Below the pieces are notes generated by a model. The model searched no databases and was not told the DNA's origin. It saw nothing but the letters and a program-made list of their open reading frames with translations. 64,000 nucleotides of DNA from contig NZ_CP048117.1 in assembly GCF_000469135.2 (NCBI RefSeq), positions 1,773,501-1,837,500 of the forward strand, in the 5' to 3' direction. Below are positions 29,153 through 37,682 of the stretch, in pieces; positions within the stretch are counted from its first letter, which is position 1; each line of letters starts with the position of its first letter. This stretch comes from Bacillus sp. SB49. Lineage in GTDB: Bacteria > Bacillota > Bacilli > Bacillales > Halobacillaceae. A program made the position numbers and the translations under genes.

Positions 29153-29231
29153 AGCTGAAAGAAAAAAAGGATGCCGCTGTCATCTTCTTGGATGGGGAAG
29201 AAGAACAGCAGGCATCCTTCTCCTTTCAGCT
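29153..29231 (+). promoter_or_regulatory. Nested hairpin at the predicted 5' end of the spoIIIE mRNA
   Basis: Three nested stems: AGCTGAAAG (29153-29161) with CTTTCAGCT (29223-29231); AGGATGCC (29168-29175) with GGCATCCT (29211-29218); and GCTGT with ACAGC (29176-29180, 29205-29209), extended by CTTCTT/AAGAAG. All three outer stems are perfect. The ribosome binding site AGGGAGGTGG follows immediately at 29232 and is left single-stranded. No T-run follows, so it is not a terminator. mRNA stabilisation is the simplest idea. Confidence 0.7.
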
Positions 29232-29249
29232 TAGGGAGGTGGAATCGGA

Positions 29250-31538
29250 ATGGCAAGAAAACGAAAAAAGAAAAAGAAACAGACGAATTTCAAAAGTCAA
29301 ATAAAATTTGAATTACTCGGACTCTGTTTCCTGTTCCTGGCCGTGATTGGCAGCGGTGCTGCAGCAATTAGTGACGGTGCAGTTCCTGGAGGTCTCGAGC
29401 ATTTATGGCAGTTCTTCTTCGGCGTATGGTATTTTATCGTATCCTTATTTTTCCTTGTTGTCGGTATTTATCTCATGGTAAAACGCAAATGGCCGACCTT
29501 TTTACATAGACGATTAGCTGGTATGTATATCCTTTTGATATCTCTTTTACTGTTTACGCACTTAGAAACATTGTCCGCGGAGCTCGGATCCGGCAATGGC
29601 TCCATTCTCTCCATGACGTGGGAGCGGCTTACAGCTATGATGAGAGGGGAAGCCTCCTTTTACACGGTCGGAGGAGGTCTCATTGGAGCAGTTCTCTTAT
29701 CGATAACCTATTATCTGTTCTCCGGTGTAGGGACAGCGATTGCCGCTTTTTTCTTATTCATCGTAGGACTTATATTTGTAAGTGAATGGTCGATCGGCGA
29801 ATTTTTCTCGAAGCTCGGCAAGAAACTGAAGGTAATTGGCAAAGACCAGGTAGAGCGTTTGAAACAGGCAAAAGAGGAGAAAAAATCTCTTCCTGTGAAA
29901 GAGAAAGAAGATGTTGAGGAAACCGTAGTTTATGAAATGAATGAAGAGAAAGACGAACCGGAAGAGTTGGAGACTTCGGAGGAGCCTATCATACAGGACT
30001 TTACAGAACATGCACGGAAGACGGATAAGCCATCTTCTGAAAGCAAACCAGCAAAAGACCCGGATGATGTCCAATTGGAAACCTCCATGCCGACCGCAGA
30101 GCTTGAGAATGTTGATTATCAGCTTCCGAGTCTTGAATTGCTGGACGAACCTAGTTCCACGCCACAGACACAGGGAAGATCTCATATCCAAGCGACTGTG
30201 AAAAAACTTGAGAAAACGTTCCACAGCTTCGGGGTCAAGGCAAAGGTGACTAAAGTTCACGTCGGACCTGCCGTGACGAAATATGAAGTCTACCCGGATG
30301 TTGGGGTAAAGGTTAGTAAGATTGTTAATTTAAACGACGATCTCGCCCTTGCCCTTGCCGCCAAGGACATTCGGATAGAGGCGCCGATCCCGGGTAAATC
30401 GGCCGTCGGTATCGAAGTACCGAATAAAGAAGTTTCGATGGTCTCCTTGAGAGAAGTGCTGGAGACAGGGAAGTCGAAGCCTGAATCCAAGCTGAGCTTC
30501 GCCCTTGGAAGGGACATTTCTGGAGAAGCAGTCATGTCTGAATTAAACAAGATGCCTCACCTGCTCGTAGCCGGGGCGACCGGAAGCGGTAAGAGTGTCT
30601 GCATCAATGGGATCATTACGAGTATCCTCATGCGTGCCAAGCCTCATGAAGTGAAAATGATGATGATTGATCCGAAGAAGGTGGAGCTCAACGTTTATAA
30701 TGGTATACCGCATCTTCTGGCTCCTGTTGTTACGGATCCGAAAAAGGCATCCAGAGCGCTGAAAAAAGTGGTGGCCGAAATGGAAAGAAGGTACGACCTC
30801 TTCTCTGATTCTGCAACGAGAAATATCGAAGGCTATAACGAATACATCCGAAGGCAGAACCAGAATGCAGAAGAAGAACAGCCGCAGCTTCCATATATCG
30901 TCGTACTCGTAGATGAGCTGGCCGACCTCATGATGGTCGCCTCCAACGAAGTGGAGGATGCAATCACAAGACTTGCCCAGATGGCAAGGGCGGCTGGCAT
31001 CCATTTGATCATTGCAACGCAGCGTCCTTCTGTCGACGTTATCACCGGCGTCATCAAGGCGAACATCCCATCTCGAATCGCGTTCAGTGTATCGTCTCAA
31101 ACAGACTCTCGGACCATTTTGGATTCCGGAGGAGCAGAGAAGCTGCTTGGTAGAGGAGACATGCTCTTTACCCCTGTCGGTTCAAACAAACCGACACGAG
31201 TGCAGGGTGCTTTTTTATCGGATGATGAAGTGGAGCGGGTCGTCGGCTTTTGTGTGGAACAACAGAAGGCTCAATACCAGGATGAAATGATTCCGGAAGA
31301 AGAAAGCGAAGTGAAGCAGGAAGTGGACGATGATTTGTATCCGGAAGCCGTCCAAATGGTTATAGAAATGCAGAGTGCCAGTGTTTCTATGATTCAGAGA
31401 CGTTTCCGCGTCGGCTATACACGTGCCGCGCGGCTGATCGATGCAATGGAAGACAATGGCATCGTCGGTCCTTACGAAGGAAGTAAACCAAGAGCTGTCC
31501 TCGTAAGCCAGTCAACAGAAGAACAACATACTTCCTGA
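29250..31538 (+). CDS. spoIIIE: DNA translocase SpoIIIE/FtsK
   Basis: Hexameric ATP-driven pump at the septum that moves the chromosome into the forespore. It has 762 residues: a very basic start (RKRKKKKK), four to five membrane helices (about 20-180), a charged Glu/Lys-rich linker (about 190-305), then the motor with Walker [13 protein letters not shown] (about 438-449), Walker [15 protein letters not shown] (about 546-559) and the C-terminal winged-helix gamma domain (about 695-750, [20 protein letters not shown]), which reads SRS sequences. ATG at 29250 with AGGGAGGTGG. Position after tepA-ylzJ matches B. subtilis spoIIIE rather than its paralogue sftA. Confidence 0.95.
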   Translation: MARKRKKKKKQTNFKSQIKFELLGLCFLFLAVIGSGAAAISDGAVPGGLEHLWQFFFGVWYFIVSLFFLVVGIYLMVKRKWPTFLHRRLAGMYILLISLLLFTHLETLSAELGSGNGSILSMTWERLTAMMRGEASFYTVGGGLIGAVLLSITYYLFSGVGTAIAAFFLFIVGLIFVSEWSIGEFFSKLGKKLKVIGKDQVERLKQAKEEKKSLPVKEKEDVEETVVYEMNEEKDEPEELETSEEPIIQDFTEHARKTDKPSSESKPAKDPDDVQLETSMPTAELENVDYQLPSLELLDEPSSTPQTQGRSHIQATVKKLEKTFHSFGVKAKVTKVHVGPAVTKYEVYPDVGVKVSKIVNLNDDLALALAAKDIRIEAPIPGKSAVGIEVPNKEVSMVSLREVLETGKSKPESKLSFALGRDISGEAVMSELNKMPHLLVAGATGSGKSVCINGIITSILMRAKPHEVKMMMIDPKKVELNVYNGIPHLLAPVVTDPKKASRALKKVVAEMERRYDLFSDSATRNIEGYNEYIRRQNQNAEEEQPQLPYIVVLVDELADLMMVASNEVEDAITRLAQMARAAGIHLIIATQRPSVDVITGVIKANIPSRIAFSVSSQTDSRTILDSGGAEKLLGRGDMLFTPVGSNKPTRVQGAFLSDDEVERVVGFCVEQQKAQYQDEMIPEEESEVKQEVDDDLYPEAVQMVIEMQSASVSMIQRRFRVGYTRAARLIDAMEDNGIVGPYEGSKPRAVLVSQSTEEQHTS

Positions 31539-31541
31539 GCA

Positions 31542-31575
31542 AAGGAGCTGCTGCCCGTCAGTAGCTCCTTTTTTA
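31542..31575 (+). terminator. Intrinsic terminator after spoIIIE
   Basis: AAGGAGCTGCTG (31542-31553) pairs with CAGTAGCTCCTT (31559-31570), 12 bp with one G-U, followed by TTTTT. Confidence 0.88.
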
Positions 31576-31597
31576 GTTGCAAAAGGAAGATAATTCC

Positions 31598-31687
31598 ATG
31601 AAACCAAAAGTCGAATTAGGATGGAACATTATCCCATTAGTATGTAACAAGGGAAAAACCAGAATATCCAATGATTTGACGCGTTAA
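31598..31687 (+). CDS. Possible 29-residue small ORF, unrecognised
   Basis: ATG at 31598 has AAAAGGAAGA 8 bases upstream and reads MKPKVELGWNIIPLVCNKGK then TRISNDLTR before TAA. I do not recognise it. It follows the spoIIIE terminator and has no clear promoter. It could be a real small protein, a decayed gene end, or chance. Confidence 0.2.
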   Translation: MKPKVELGWNIIPLVCNKGKTRISNDLTR

Positions 31688-31914
31688 TCCACTGCTGTAG
31701 GGAAATGGGCCCGGTACACGGGGGCTATATAATTATCTCTAATCAAAACCCTTTGATATCAAGGTTTCACAGAAGATGCTGTCGTAAAATTCACAAAAAT
31801 GGGGAAATTGTATTTATTTATTCCTTGTATAGTGTTATATTATTGTAAAAATATGATGTGTCGAACGTCAGAGGTCAGATCTCTCAGATAGTTCAAAAGA
31901 CTTGGGGTGAAACG
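31688..31914 (+). promoter_or_regulatory. Long upstream region of the GntR-family regulator gene
   Basis: No gene is seen between 31688 and the ATG at 31915. It contains a GCCCG/CGGGGGC hairpin near 31708-31725 next to a TATAAT (31728-31733), a sigma-B-like pair CGTTAA (31682-31687) and GGGAAA (31700-31705), a TTGATATCAA palindrome (31753-31762) and a very AT-rich stretch with TATAGT and TATATT near 31835-31850 that probably holds the main promoter. No riboswitch was recognised. Confidence 0.4.
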
Positions 31915-32640
31915 ATGTCCATTAGACAGGATACTCGTCATCTATACTTACAGGTGATCGAGCAGATAAAACGAGATATTGAACACGGTATTTTTAAAGA
32001 GAAACAAAAGCTTCCATCAGAATTCCAATTATCCAAAACCCTTGGTGTATCAAGAGCAACCCTTCGTGAAGCGCTCCGAATACTGGAGGAAGACGGTGTC
32101 GTCACGAGAAGGCACGGAGTGGGGACATTCGTCAATTCCAAACCGCTGTTTACATCCGGTATCGAGGAGCTCGATAGTGTGACAGGAATGATTTTGAAAT
32201 CAGGTATGACTCCTGGTTCCCAGTATCTATCGGCGGATTTAATCGACCCCACGGAAAAGGATAAGGCCAGATTTTCTCCGCTTGAAGTGACATCGCTTGC
32301 GAAAGTAGAGCGTGTCCGTACCGCGGATGACGAGCCTGTTGTTTACTGTACCGATAAAATCCCCGAAGGACTCCTTCCCATCGACCATGTCAGGGAAGCG
32401 GATTCCCTCTTTCAAGTGCTCGAAGCTTACACCGGCAAGTCGATTGAATATGCCGTAACCCACATAGAACCCATCGGCTACCATGAACGGATTTCCCCGA
32501 TCCTGAAGTGCGAGCCCGATCAGGCGCTGCTGTTACTTAGACAAATGCACTACTCCCAGGATGATATTCCAATGCTCCTTTCATCCAACTACTTCCGTGC
32601 AGATAAATTCAGCTTCCATGTTCTGAGAAAACGTGTGTGA
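31915..32640 (+). CDS. nupR: GntR/HutC-family regulator, likely nucleoside-transport repressor NupR (YmfC)
   Basis: A 241-residue regulator: winged-helix GntR domain (1-70, with [20 protein letters not shown]) and a UTRA effector domain (about 95-235). It lies where ymfC lies in B. subtilis (after spoIIIE), and here directly before nupNOPQ genes, so control of that importer is a strong inference; YmfC has been assigned to nucleoside regulation. ATG at 31915 with TTGGGGTGA upstream; an in-frame GTG at 31858 is less likely. The effector is not evident from the sequence. Confidence 0.8.
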   Translation: MSIRQDTRHLYLQVIEQIKRDIEHGIFKEKQKLPSEFQLSKTLGVSRATLREALRILEEDGVVTRRHGVGTFVNSKPLFTSGIEELDSVTGMILKSGMTPGSQYLSADLIDPTEKDKARFSPLEVTSLAKVERVRTADDEPVVYCTDKIPEGLLPIDHVREADSLFQVLEAYTGKSIEYAVTHIEPIGYHERISPILKCEPDQALLLLRQMHYSQDDIPMLLSSNYFRADKFSFHVLRKRV

Positions 32641-32760
32641 TGCTTTCCTGTTTTAGATGACTTTGTGCCATTTTAGGGAGGTGAGGCTGGTTTACAAAGA
32701 TATTCCTAAGGTTGGTCTTTGCAACTCATACTTAACAAAATCAATTAGGGGGTCATTGTT

Positions 32761-33882
32761 TTGTTGAAGAATCGTTTTCTTTTAGTCTTTGTTTTACTAC
32801 TTACGCTTGGTATGGTCCTTGCTGCCTGCGGCGGCTCAGATAACGAGGAAGAATCTGGTGGAGAGGACAACTCAGGAAATGAAGAGTCGTCCGGTTCAGA
32901 GGAATCATCCGGTGACTTCTCTGTAGCAATGGTTACAGATACAGGCGGCGTCGATGATAAATCCTTTAACCAGTCTGCCTGGGAGGGTCTTCAGGCCTTT
33001 GGCGATGAGAATGGATTCAGTAAAGGAGAAGGCATTGATTATGCGCAATCAGAAAGTGATGCCGATTATGCCACTAACTTGAATCGCCTTGTCCGTCAGA
33101 ACTACAACCTTGTCTTTGGAATCGGATACCTGCTTCAGCCGGCGATTGCTGATGTGGCAGAGCAGAATCCGGATACACACTTCGCTCTTGTCGACTCCGT
33201 GCAGGAAGGTGACAACGTCGTGTCGATCACATTCCGTGAGCAGGAAGGTTCGTTCCTTGCCGGGGTAGCTGCCGCTAAAAAGACTAAATCGAATAAAGTA
33301 GGTTTTGTCGGCGGGGAAAACAGCAGCTTGATCAACAAATTTGAAGCAGGCTACGTTGCCGGAGTTAAATCCGTTAATGCCGACATCGAAGTCGAAGTAG
33401 AGTATGCAGAAAGCTTCGGTAACCCGGATAAAGGACGAGCTATTGCTTCCAACATGTATGACAAAGGTGTAGACGTCATCTATCATGCTTCCGGTGGAAC
33501 CGGAAACGGCGTATTCGCCCAAGCGAAAGACATTAAGAATGGCAACCCTGATGAAGATGTCTGGGTAATCGGTGTCGACCGTGACCAGCACGAGGAAGGC
33601 GAGATCGGTGATTCCAACGTGACGCTGACATCCATGGTTAAACGTGTGGACCTAGCTGTTCAGGATATTTCCGAAAAATCCATGAACGGAGAGTTCCCTG
33701 GTGGAGAAGTCGTTGAATATGGTCTCTCTGATGATGGAATCAGCCTTGCTACTACGAACGAAGAGGCAATGACAGAAGATATCGTTTCTGCAGTAGAAGA
33801 ATGGAAAGAGAAGATTGTCAACGGTGATGTCGAAGTTCCTAGTACACATGACGAATTGAAGGAATATGAAGATTCATTGTAA
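32761..33882 (+). CDS. nupN: BMP-family substrate-binding lipoprotein of a nucleoside ABC importer
   Basis: Extracytoplasmic binding protein of the PnrA/Med/BMP family, whose members bind purine nucleosides. It has 373 residues with a lipoprotein signal peptide and lipobox VLAAC (cysteine 23), then a 30-residue Gly/Ser/Glu linker, then DTGGVDDKSFNQSAWEGL typical of BMP. TTG at 32761 is the likely start, eight bases after AGGGGG; a second TTG follows at once. A terminator after it probably makes the lipoprotein more abundant than the membrane parts. Orthologue of B. subtilis guanosine importer NupN by gene order. Confidence 0.87.
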   Translation: MLKNRFLLVFVLLLTLGMVLAACGGSDNEEESGGEDNSGNEESSGSEESSGDFSVAMVTDTGGVDDKSFNQSAWEGLQAFGDENGFSKGEGIDYAQSESDADYATNLNRLVRQNYNLVFGIGYLLQPAIADVAEQNPDTHFALVDSVQEGDNVVSITFREQEGSFLAGVAAAKKTKSNKVGFVGGENSSLINKFEAGYVAGVKSVNADIEVEVEYAESFGNPDKGRAIASNMYDKGVDVIYHASGGTGNGVFAQAKDIKNGNPDEDVWVIGVDRDQHEEGEIGDSNVTLTSMVKRVDLAVQDISEKSMNGEFPGGEVVEYGLSDDGISLATTNEEAMTEDIVSAVEEWKEKIVNGDVEVPSTHDELKEYEDSL

Positions 33883-33892
33883 ACCGTAATGA

Positions 33893-33924
33893 GAAAAGGC
33901 TGGTGAGAGCCGGCCTTTTCTTTT
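33893..33924 (+). terminator. Hairpin 1 between nupN and nupO
   Basis: GAAAAGGCTGG (33893-33903) pairs with CCGGCCTTTTC (33910-33920), 11 bp with one G-U, then TTTTG. It likely allows partial read-through, giving excess lipoprotein. Confidence 0.75.
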
Positions 33925-33945
33925 GTCTGAAAAAGGAAAAGTCAC

Positions 33946-33988
33946 CGAATGAAAAGATCGTTCCGGCCCTTTTCATTCGCTGATTTTT
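33946..33988 (+). terminator. Hairpin 2 between nupN and nupO
   Basis: CGAATGAAAAG (33946-33956) pairs perfectly with CTTTTCATTCG (33969-33979), 11 bp, 12-base loop, followed by CTGATTTTTAG. The loop and right arm repeat the CCGGCC-CTTTTC of hairpin 1, so the left arm of hairpin 1 could also pair here. Confidence 0.6.
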
Positions 33989-34018
33989 AGAGGACATCAG
34001 GGGGAGGTAGGAAGATAG

Positions 34019-35545
34019 ATGGAATATGTTATTGAAATGTTGAACATCAGGAAAGAATTCCCGGGGATCGTGGCAAATGACAACATCAACCTGCAGGTGA
34101 AAAAGGGAGAAATACATGCGCTGCTCGGGGAAAACGGGGCAGGGAAATCCACGCTTATGAACGTATTGTTCGGACTCTACCAGCCGGAAAGAGGCGAAAT
34201 CAAAGTTCGCGGAAAAAAAGTGAACATCTCCGATCCGAACGTGGCAAACAACCTTGGAATCGGAATGGTACACCAACACTTCATGCTCGTCGATACGTTC
34301 ACTGTGACCGAGAATATTGTGCTCGGCAGTGAGCCGACAAAAGGCATGACAGTCGATATTAAAAAAGCGGAAAAGCAGGTAGAAGAACTCTCCTTAAAGT
34401 ATGGCTTGAACGTAAATCCAAGAGCCAAGGTGAGAGATATCTCCGTAGGTATGCAGCAAAGAGTCGAAATTTTAAAAACATTATACAGAGGAGCGGATAT
34501 CCTCATTTTTGATGAGCCATCTGCTGTATTGACGCCTCAGGAAATTAAAGAACTAATTACAATAATGAAGAGTTTAGTGGAGGAAGGAAAGTCGATCATC
34601 CTCATTACACACAAATTGAAAGAAATTATGGAGGTTTGCGACCGCTGCACGGTCATCCGTAAAGGCCAGGGAATCGGGACGGTGGACGTCGAACAAACAA
34701 CACCTACAGAGCTTGCTTCTTTGATGGTCGGTCGAGATGTCAGCTTCTCCACGGAGAAAACAGCTGCAGAACCGAAAGACATCTACTTATCTGTTCAGGA
34801 TCTTCGGGTGAAGGACGGACGAGGCGTCGAGATGGTCAAAGGTCTGAACCTGGACGTCCGAGCAGGAGAGATCGTCGGAATCGCTGGTGTCGATGGGAAT
34901 GGACAGTCGGAATTGATTGAGGCAATTACCGGATTGAGGAAAGCAGATTCGGGTACAATTAAGCTTCATGATAAAGCCATTACCAACCTCACTCCTAGAA
35001 AAATAACAGAATCGGGTGTTTCCCATATACCTCAGGATCGGCACAAATTCGGTCTGGTCCTCGATTTTCCAATTGGGGAAAACATGGTGCTCCAAACATA
35101 CCATCATCAGCCTTATTCGAAAAAGGGAATTATGAACTTCAAAAATATCTACAAGAAGGCGGAAAGCCTCATTAAAGAATATGATGTCCGGACACCGGAT
35201 GCGTACACCAAAGCAAGGGCCCTGTCCGGGGGGAACCAGCAGAAGGCAATCATCGGCCGGGAAGTGGACCGGTCCCCGGATCTCATTATCGCTGCTCAGC
35301 CGACTCGTGGTCTTGATGTAGGAGCAATCGAGTTCATTCACCAGAAGCTGATCGAGGAACGGGACAAAGGGCGGGCCGTCCTGCTCTTGTCATTCGAACT
35401 CGATGAAATTATGAACGTGAGTGACCGCATTGCTGTCATGTTTGACGGAACAATCATTGCGAATGTCACGCCGGAAGAAACGGATGAACAACAGCTCGGT
35501 CTGTTAATGGCCGGAAATACGGAACAGAAAGCAGGTGGAGAGTAA
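34019..35545 (+). CDS. nupO: Nucleoside ABC importer, duplicated ATPase
   Basis: A 508-residue fused double ATPase of the carbohydrate/nucleoside (RbsA-like) class. The first half has Walker A GENGAGKST (about 37-45), a variant signature ISVGMQQR and Walker B FDEPSAVLTP. The second half has a degenerate Walker A GVDGNGQSE, a proper signature LSGGNQQK and Walker B with Gln instead of Glu (AAQPTRGLD), so ATP hydrolysis is probably asymmetric. That pattern is normal for the family. ATG at 34019 with GGGGGAGGTAGG upstream. The stop overlaps the nupP start (TAATG). Confidence 0.9.
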   Translation: MEYVIEMLNIRKEFPGIVANDNINLQVKKGEIHALLGENGAGKSTLMNVLFGLYQPERGEIKVRGKKVNISDPNVANNLGIGMVHQHFMLVDTFTVTENIVLGSEPTKGMTVDIKKAEKQVEELSLKYGLNVNPRAKVRDISVGMQQRVEILKTLYRGADILIFDEPSAVLTPQEIKELITIMKSLVEEGKSIILITHKLKEIMEVCDRCTVIRKGQGIGTVDVEQTTPTELASLMVGRDVSFSTEKTAAEPKDIYLSVQDLRVKDGRGVEMVKGLNLDVRAGEIVGIAGVDGNGQSELIEAITGLRKADSGTIKLHDKAITNLTPRKITESGVSHIPQDRHKFGLVLDFPIGENMVLQTYHHQPYSKKGIMNFKNIYKKAESLIKEYDVRTPDAYTKARALSGGNQQKAIIGREVDRSPDLIIAAQPTRGLDVGAIEFIHQKLIEERDKGRAVLLLSFELDEIMNVSDRIAVMFDGTIIANVTPEETDEQQLGLLMAGNTEQKAGGE

Positions 35546-36591
35546 TGTTTTCAAACCGTATGATCAATATCCTCATCCCTGTCTTGTCTGTAGTTCTTGG
35601 ACTTCTTGCCGGTCTTTTGATTATGCTTTTCTCTGGATATAATCCGTTGGAAGGGTATGCAGCACTTTGGAATGGCGCTTTCGGAGATGCTTATTTCATT
35701 GGTGAAACGATTCGTCAAGTCACGCCGTATATTCTTGCTGGTCTAGCTGTCGCTTTTGCACTCCGCTCCGGCTTGTTGAACATCGGTGTGGAAGGACAGG
35801 TCTTCATGGGATGGCTCGCTTCGGTATGGGTGGGTATTTCTTTTGAACTGCCAATGGCCGTCCATTTACCACTTGCCGTCCTTGCCGCGGCTTTTGCAGG
35901 TGCCCTTTGGGGGTTCATTCCTGGTCTATTAAAGGCGAAACTCGGCGTACACGAAGTTATTGTAACAATCATGATGAACTATATTGCCCTGTATGTTACC
36001 AATTCTCTAATTCGAAACGTTCTTACCGACGGGGAAGATCGAACAGCAAATATTGCTCCTACGGCTTCTTTCCAGTCGGATTGGCTGGCAGAAATGACTT
36101 TCTATTCCCGTATTCACTACGGGTTCATTCTTGCTTTATTCATGGCTCTTGTCATGTGGTTCATTTTGAACAAGACGACACGTGGCTTCGAGCTTCGTTC
36201 CGTCGGTTTCAACCAGCATGCGTCTAATTATGCCGGGATGAACGTTGGCAGAAATATTATTATGGCTATGGTGATCTCCGGTGCTTTTGCCGGTCTTGCG
36301 GGTGCGATGGAAGGGCTCGGCACTTTCGGATTCATGTCTGCCAAGACGAGCTTCACAAACATCGGATTTGACGGAATCGCTGTTGCTCTGCTTGGTGCAA
36401 ACACCGCTCTAGGAGTCGTTTTAGCGGCATTTCTTTTTGGCGTATTGAAAATTGGAGCCTTGAACATGCCGACCGTTTCCGGAGTTCCTACCGAACTGGT
36501 CGAAATTATTATTGCGTTAATTATATTCTTTGTTGCTTCGAGCTATATGATCCGATGGGTCATTCTTCGCTTTAAGAAGGAGGGGAAATAA
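35545..36591 (+). CDS. nupP: Nucleoside ABC importer permease 1
   Basis: A 348-residue polytopic permease of the BPD_transp_2 family with about nine hydrophobic segments. ALRSGLLNIGVEGQVFMGWL (about 72-91) and the cytoplasmic-loop region NKTTRGFELRSVGFNQHASNY before the last helices are typical. It starts on the last base of nupO and is directly followed by nupQ. It forms the heterodimeric channel with NupQ. Confidence 0.9.
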   Translation: MFSNRMINILIPVLSVVLGLLAGLLIMLFSGYNPLEGYAALWNGAFGDAYFIGETIRQVTPYILAGLAVAFALRSGLLNIGVEGQVFMGWLASVWVGISFELPMAVHLPLAVLAAAFAGALWGFIPGLLKAKLGVHEVIVTIMMNYIALYVTNSLIRNVLTDGEDRTANIAPTASFQSDWLAEMTFYSRIHYGFILALFMALVMWFILNKTTRGFELRSVGFNQHASNYAGMNVGRNIIMAMVISGAFAGLAGAMEGLGTFGFMSAKTSFTNIGFDGIAVALLGANTALGVVLAAFLFGVLKIGALNMPTVSGVPTELVEIIIALIIFFVASSYMIRWVILRFKKEGK

Positions 36592-37551
36592 ATGGAATTC
36601 ATTGAAATATTGAGCCGTATTCTCGGTTCCGCCATTGTATTCGCTACCCCTCTGATTTTCACGGCCCTCGGCGGGGTGTTCAGTGAACGGTCCGGCATCA
36701 TTAACATCGGCCTGGAAGGTTTGATGATTATGGGAGCCTTTGTAGCCGTCGTATTCAACTTGACGTTTGCTGATGCTCTTGGCGGTGCAACTCCTTGGGT
36801 TTCCATACTAGTTGCTATGGTCGTGTCTGCCATCTTCTCGCTGGTCCATGCTGTGGCTTCTATCTCTTTCCGGGCCGACCAGGTAGTCAGCGGCGTTGCA
36901 ATTAACTTCCTTGCCCTGGGTATTGGCTTGTTCTTGACGAAGCAATGGTACGATAAAGGTCAAACTGATTTCGTTTCCAAACCTTTTTACTCGGCAGATG
37001 TTCCGCTATTAAACAAAATTCCTATTATCGGTGATTTATTTTTCACCGGATGGTACTGGCCATCCTATTTAGCCGTTGCATTAGCATTCTTGTCCTGGTT
37101 TATCCTTTACAAAACACCGTTTGGACTCAGGCTGCGTTCGGTCGGGGAACATCCGATGGCTGCGGATACAAACGGAATCCAAGTGTACAGAATGCGATAT
37201 ATTGGTGTTATGATCTCGGGTGCCCTCGGTGGTCTTGGAGGGGCGGTTTATGCACTGACGGTCGCGCTTAACTTCTCAGGAGGGACGATTCTCGGGCAGG
37301 GGTTCATAGCCCTCGCAGCCGTCATCTTCGGTAAATGGCATCCGCTGGGTGCCCTTGGTGCTGCCGTATTCTTCGGGTTTGCTCAGAGTTTAAGTATCGT
37401 TTCATCCGATATTTCTTTCCTGGAGAGTGTACCAAGCGTCTTTATTTTAATTGCACCTTACGTGCTGACAATCCTTGCGCTTGCAGGTTTTATCGGCCGT
37501 GCCGATGCACCGAGATCTCTCGGGGAAGCCTATGTAAAAGGAAATCGATAA
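36592..37551 (+). CDS. nupQ: Nucleoside ABC importer permease 2
   Basis: A 319-residue permease paralogous to NupP. SERSGIINIGLEGLMIMGAF (about 29-48) and PFGLRLRSVGEHPMAADTNG (about 175-194) mark the family. Its ATG follows the nupP stop with no gap, using AAGGAGGGGAAA inside nupP as ribosome binding site. A very strong terminator ends the operon. The imported substrate is probably guanosine or other purine nucleosides, by homology only. Confidence 0.9.
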   Translation: MEFIEILSRILGSAIVFATPLIFTALGGVFSERSGIINIGLEGLMIMGAFVAVVFNLTFADALGGATPWVSILVAMVVSAIFSLVHAVASISFRADQVVSGVAINFLALGIGLFLTKQWYDKGQTDFVSKPFYSADVPLLNKIPIIGDLFFTGWYWPSYLAVALAFLSWFILYKTPFGLRLRSVGEHPMAADTNGIQVYRMRYIGVMISGALGGLGGAVYALTVALNFSGGTILGQGFIALAAVIFGKWHPLGALGAAVFFGFAQSLSIVSSDISFLESVPSVFILIAPYVLTILALAGFIGRADAPRSLGEAYVKGNR

Positions 37552-37588
37552 AAATTAAGCCCGGCATAACTGCCGGGCTTAATTTTTT
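37552..37588 (+). terminator. Strong terminator after nupQ
   Basis: A perfect 15-bp stem, AAATTAAGCCCGGCA (37552-37566) with TGCCGGGCTTAATTT (37571-37585), TAAC loop, then TTT. Confidence 0.95.
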
Positions 37589-37593
37589 ACTTT

Positions 37594-37624
37594 TTCCCAC
37601 ATATACCTTAGCATTAGCTATAAT
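37594..37624 (+). promoter_or_regulatory. Candidate promoter for the ymfF-ymfH-ymfI genes
   Basis: A perfect TATAAT lies at 37619-37624, 59 bases before the ymfF ATG and after the nupQ terminator. The -35 is weak (TTCCCA, 37594-37599, 19-base spacer). Confidence 0.45.
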
Positions 37625-37682
37625 GGATGAATATGGACATGTCCGTCTATAATAATAAAAGAATAAGAAGGAGGATACACAT

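Noticed and set aside
32671-32766. Shine-Dalgarno-like AGGGAGGTGAGG upstream of nupN followed by an open frame
   Set aside because: The only start (GTG at 32681) overlaps the site itself and the frame has 28 codons with no other support.
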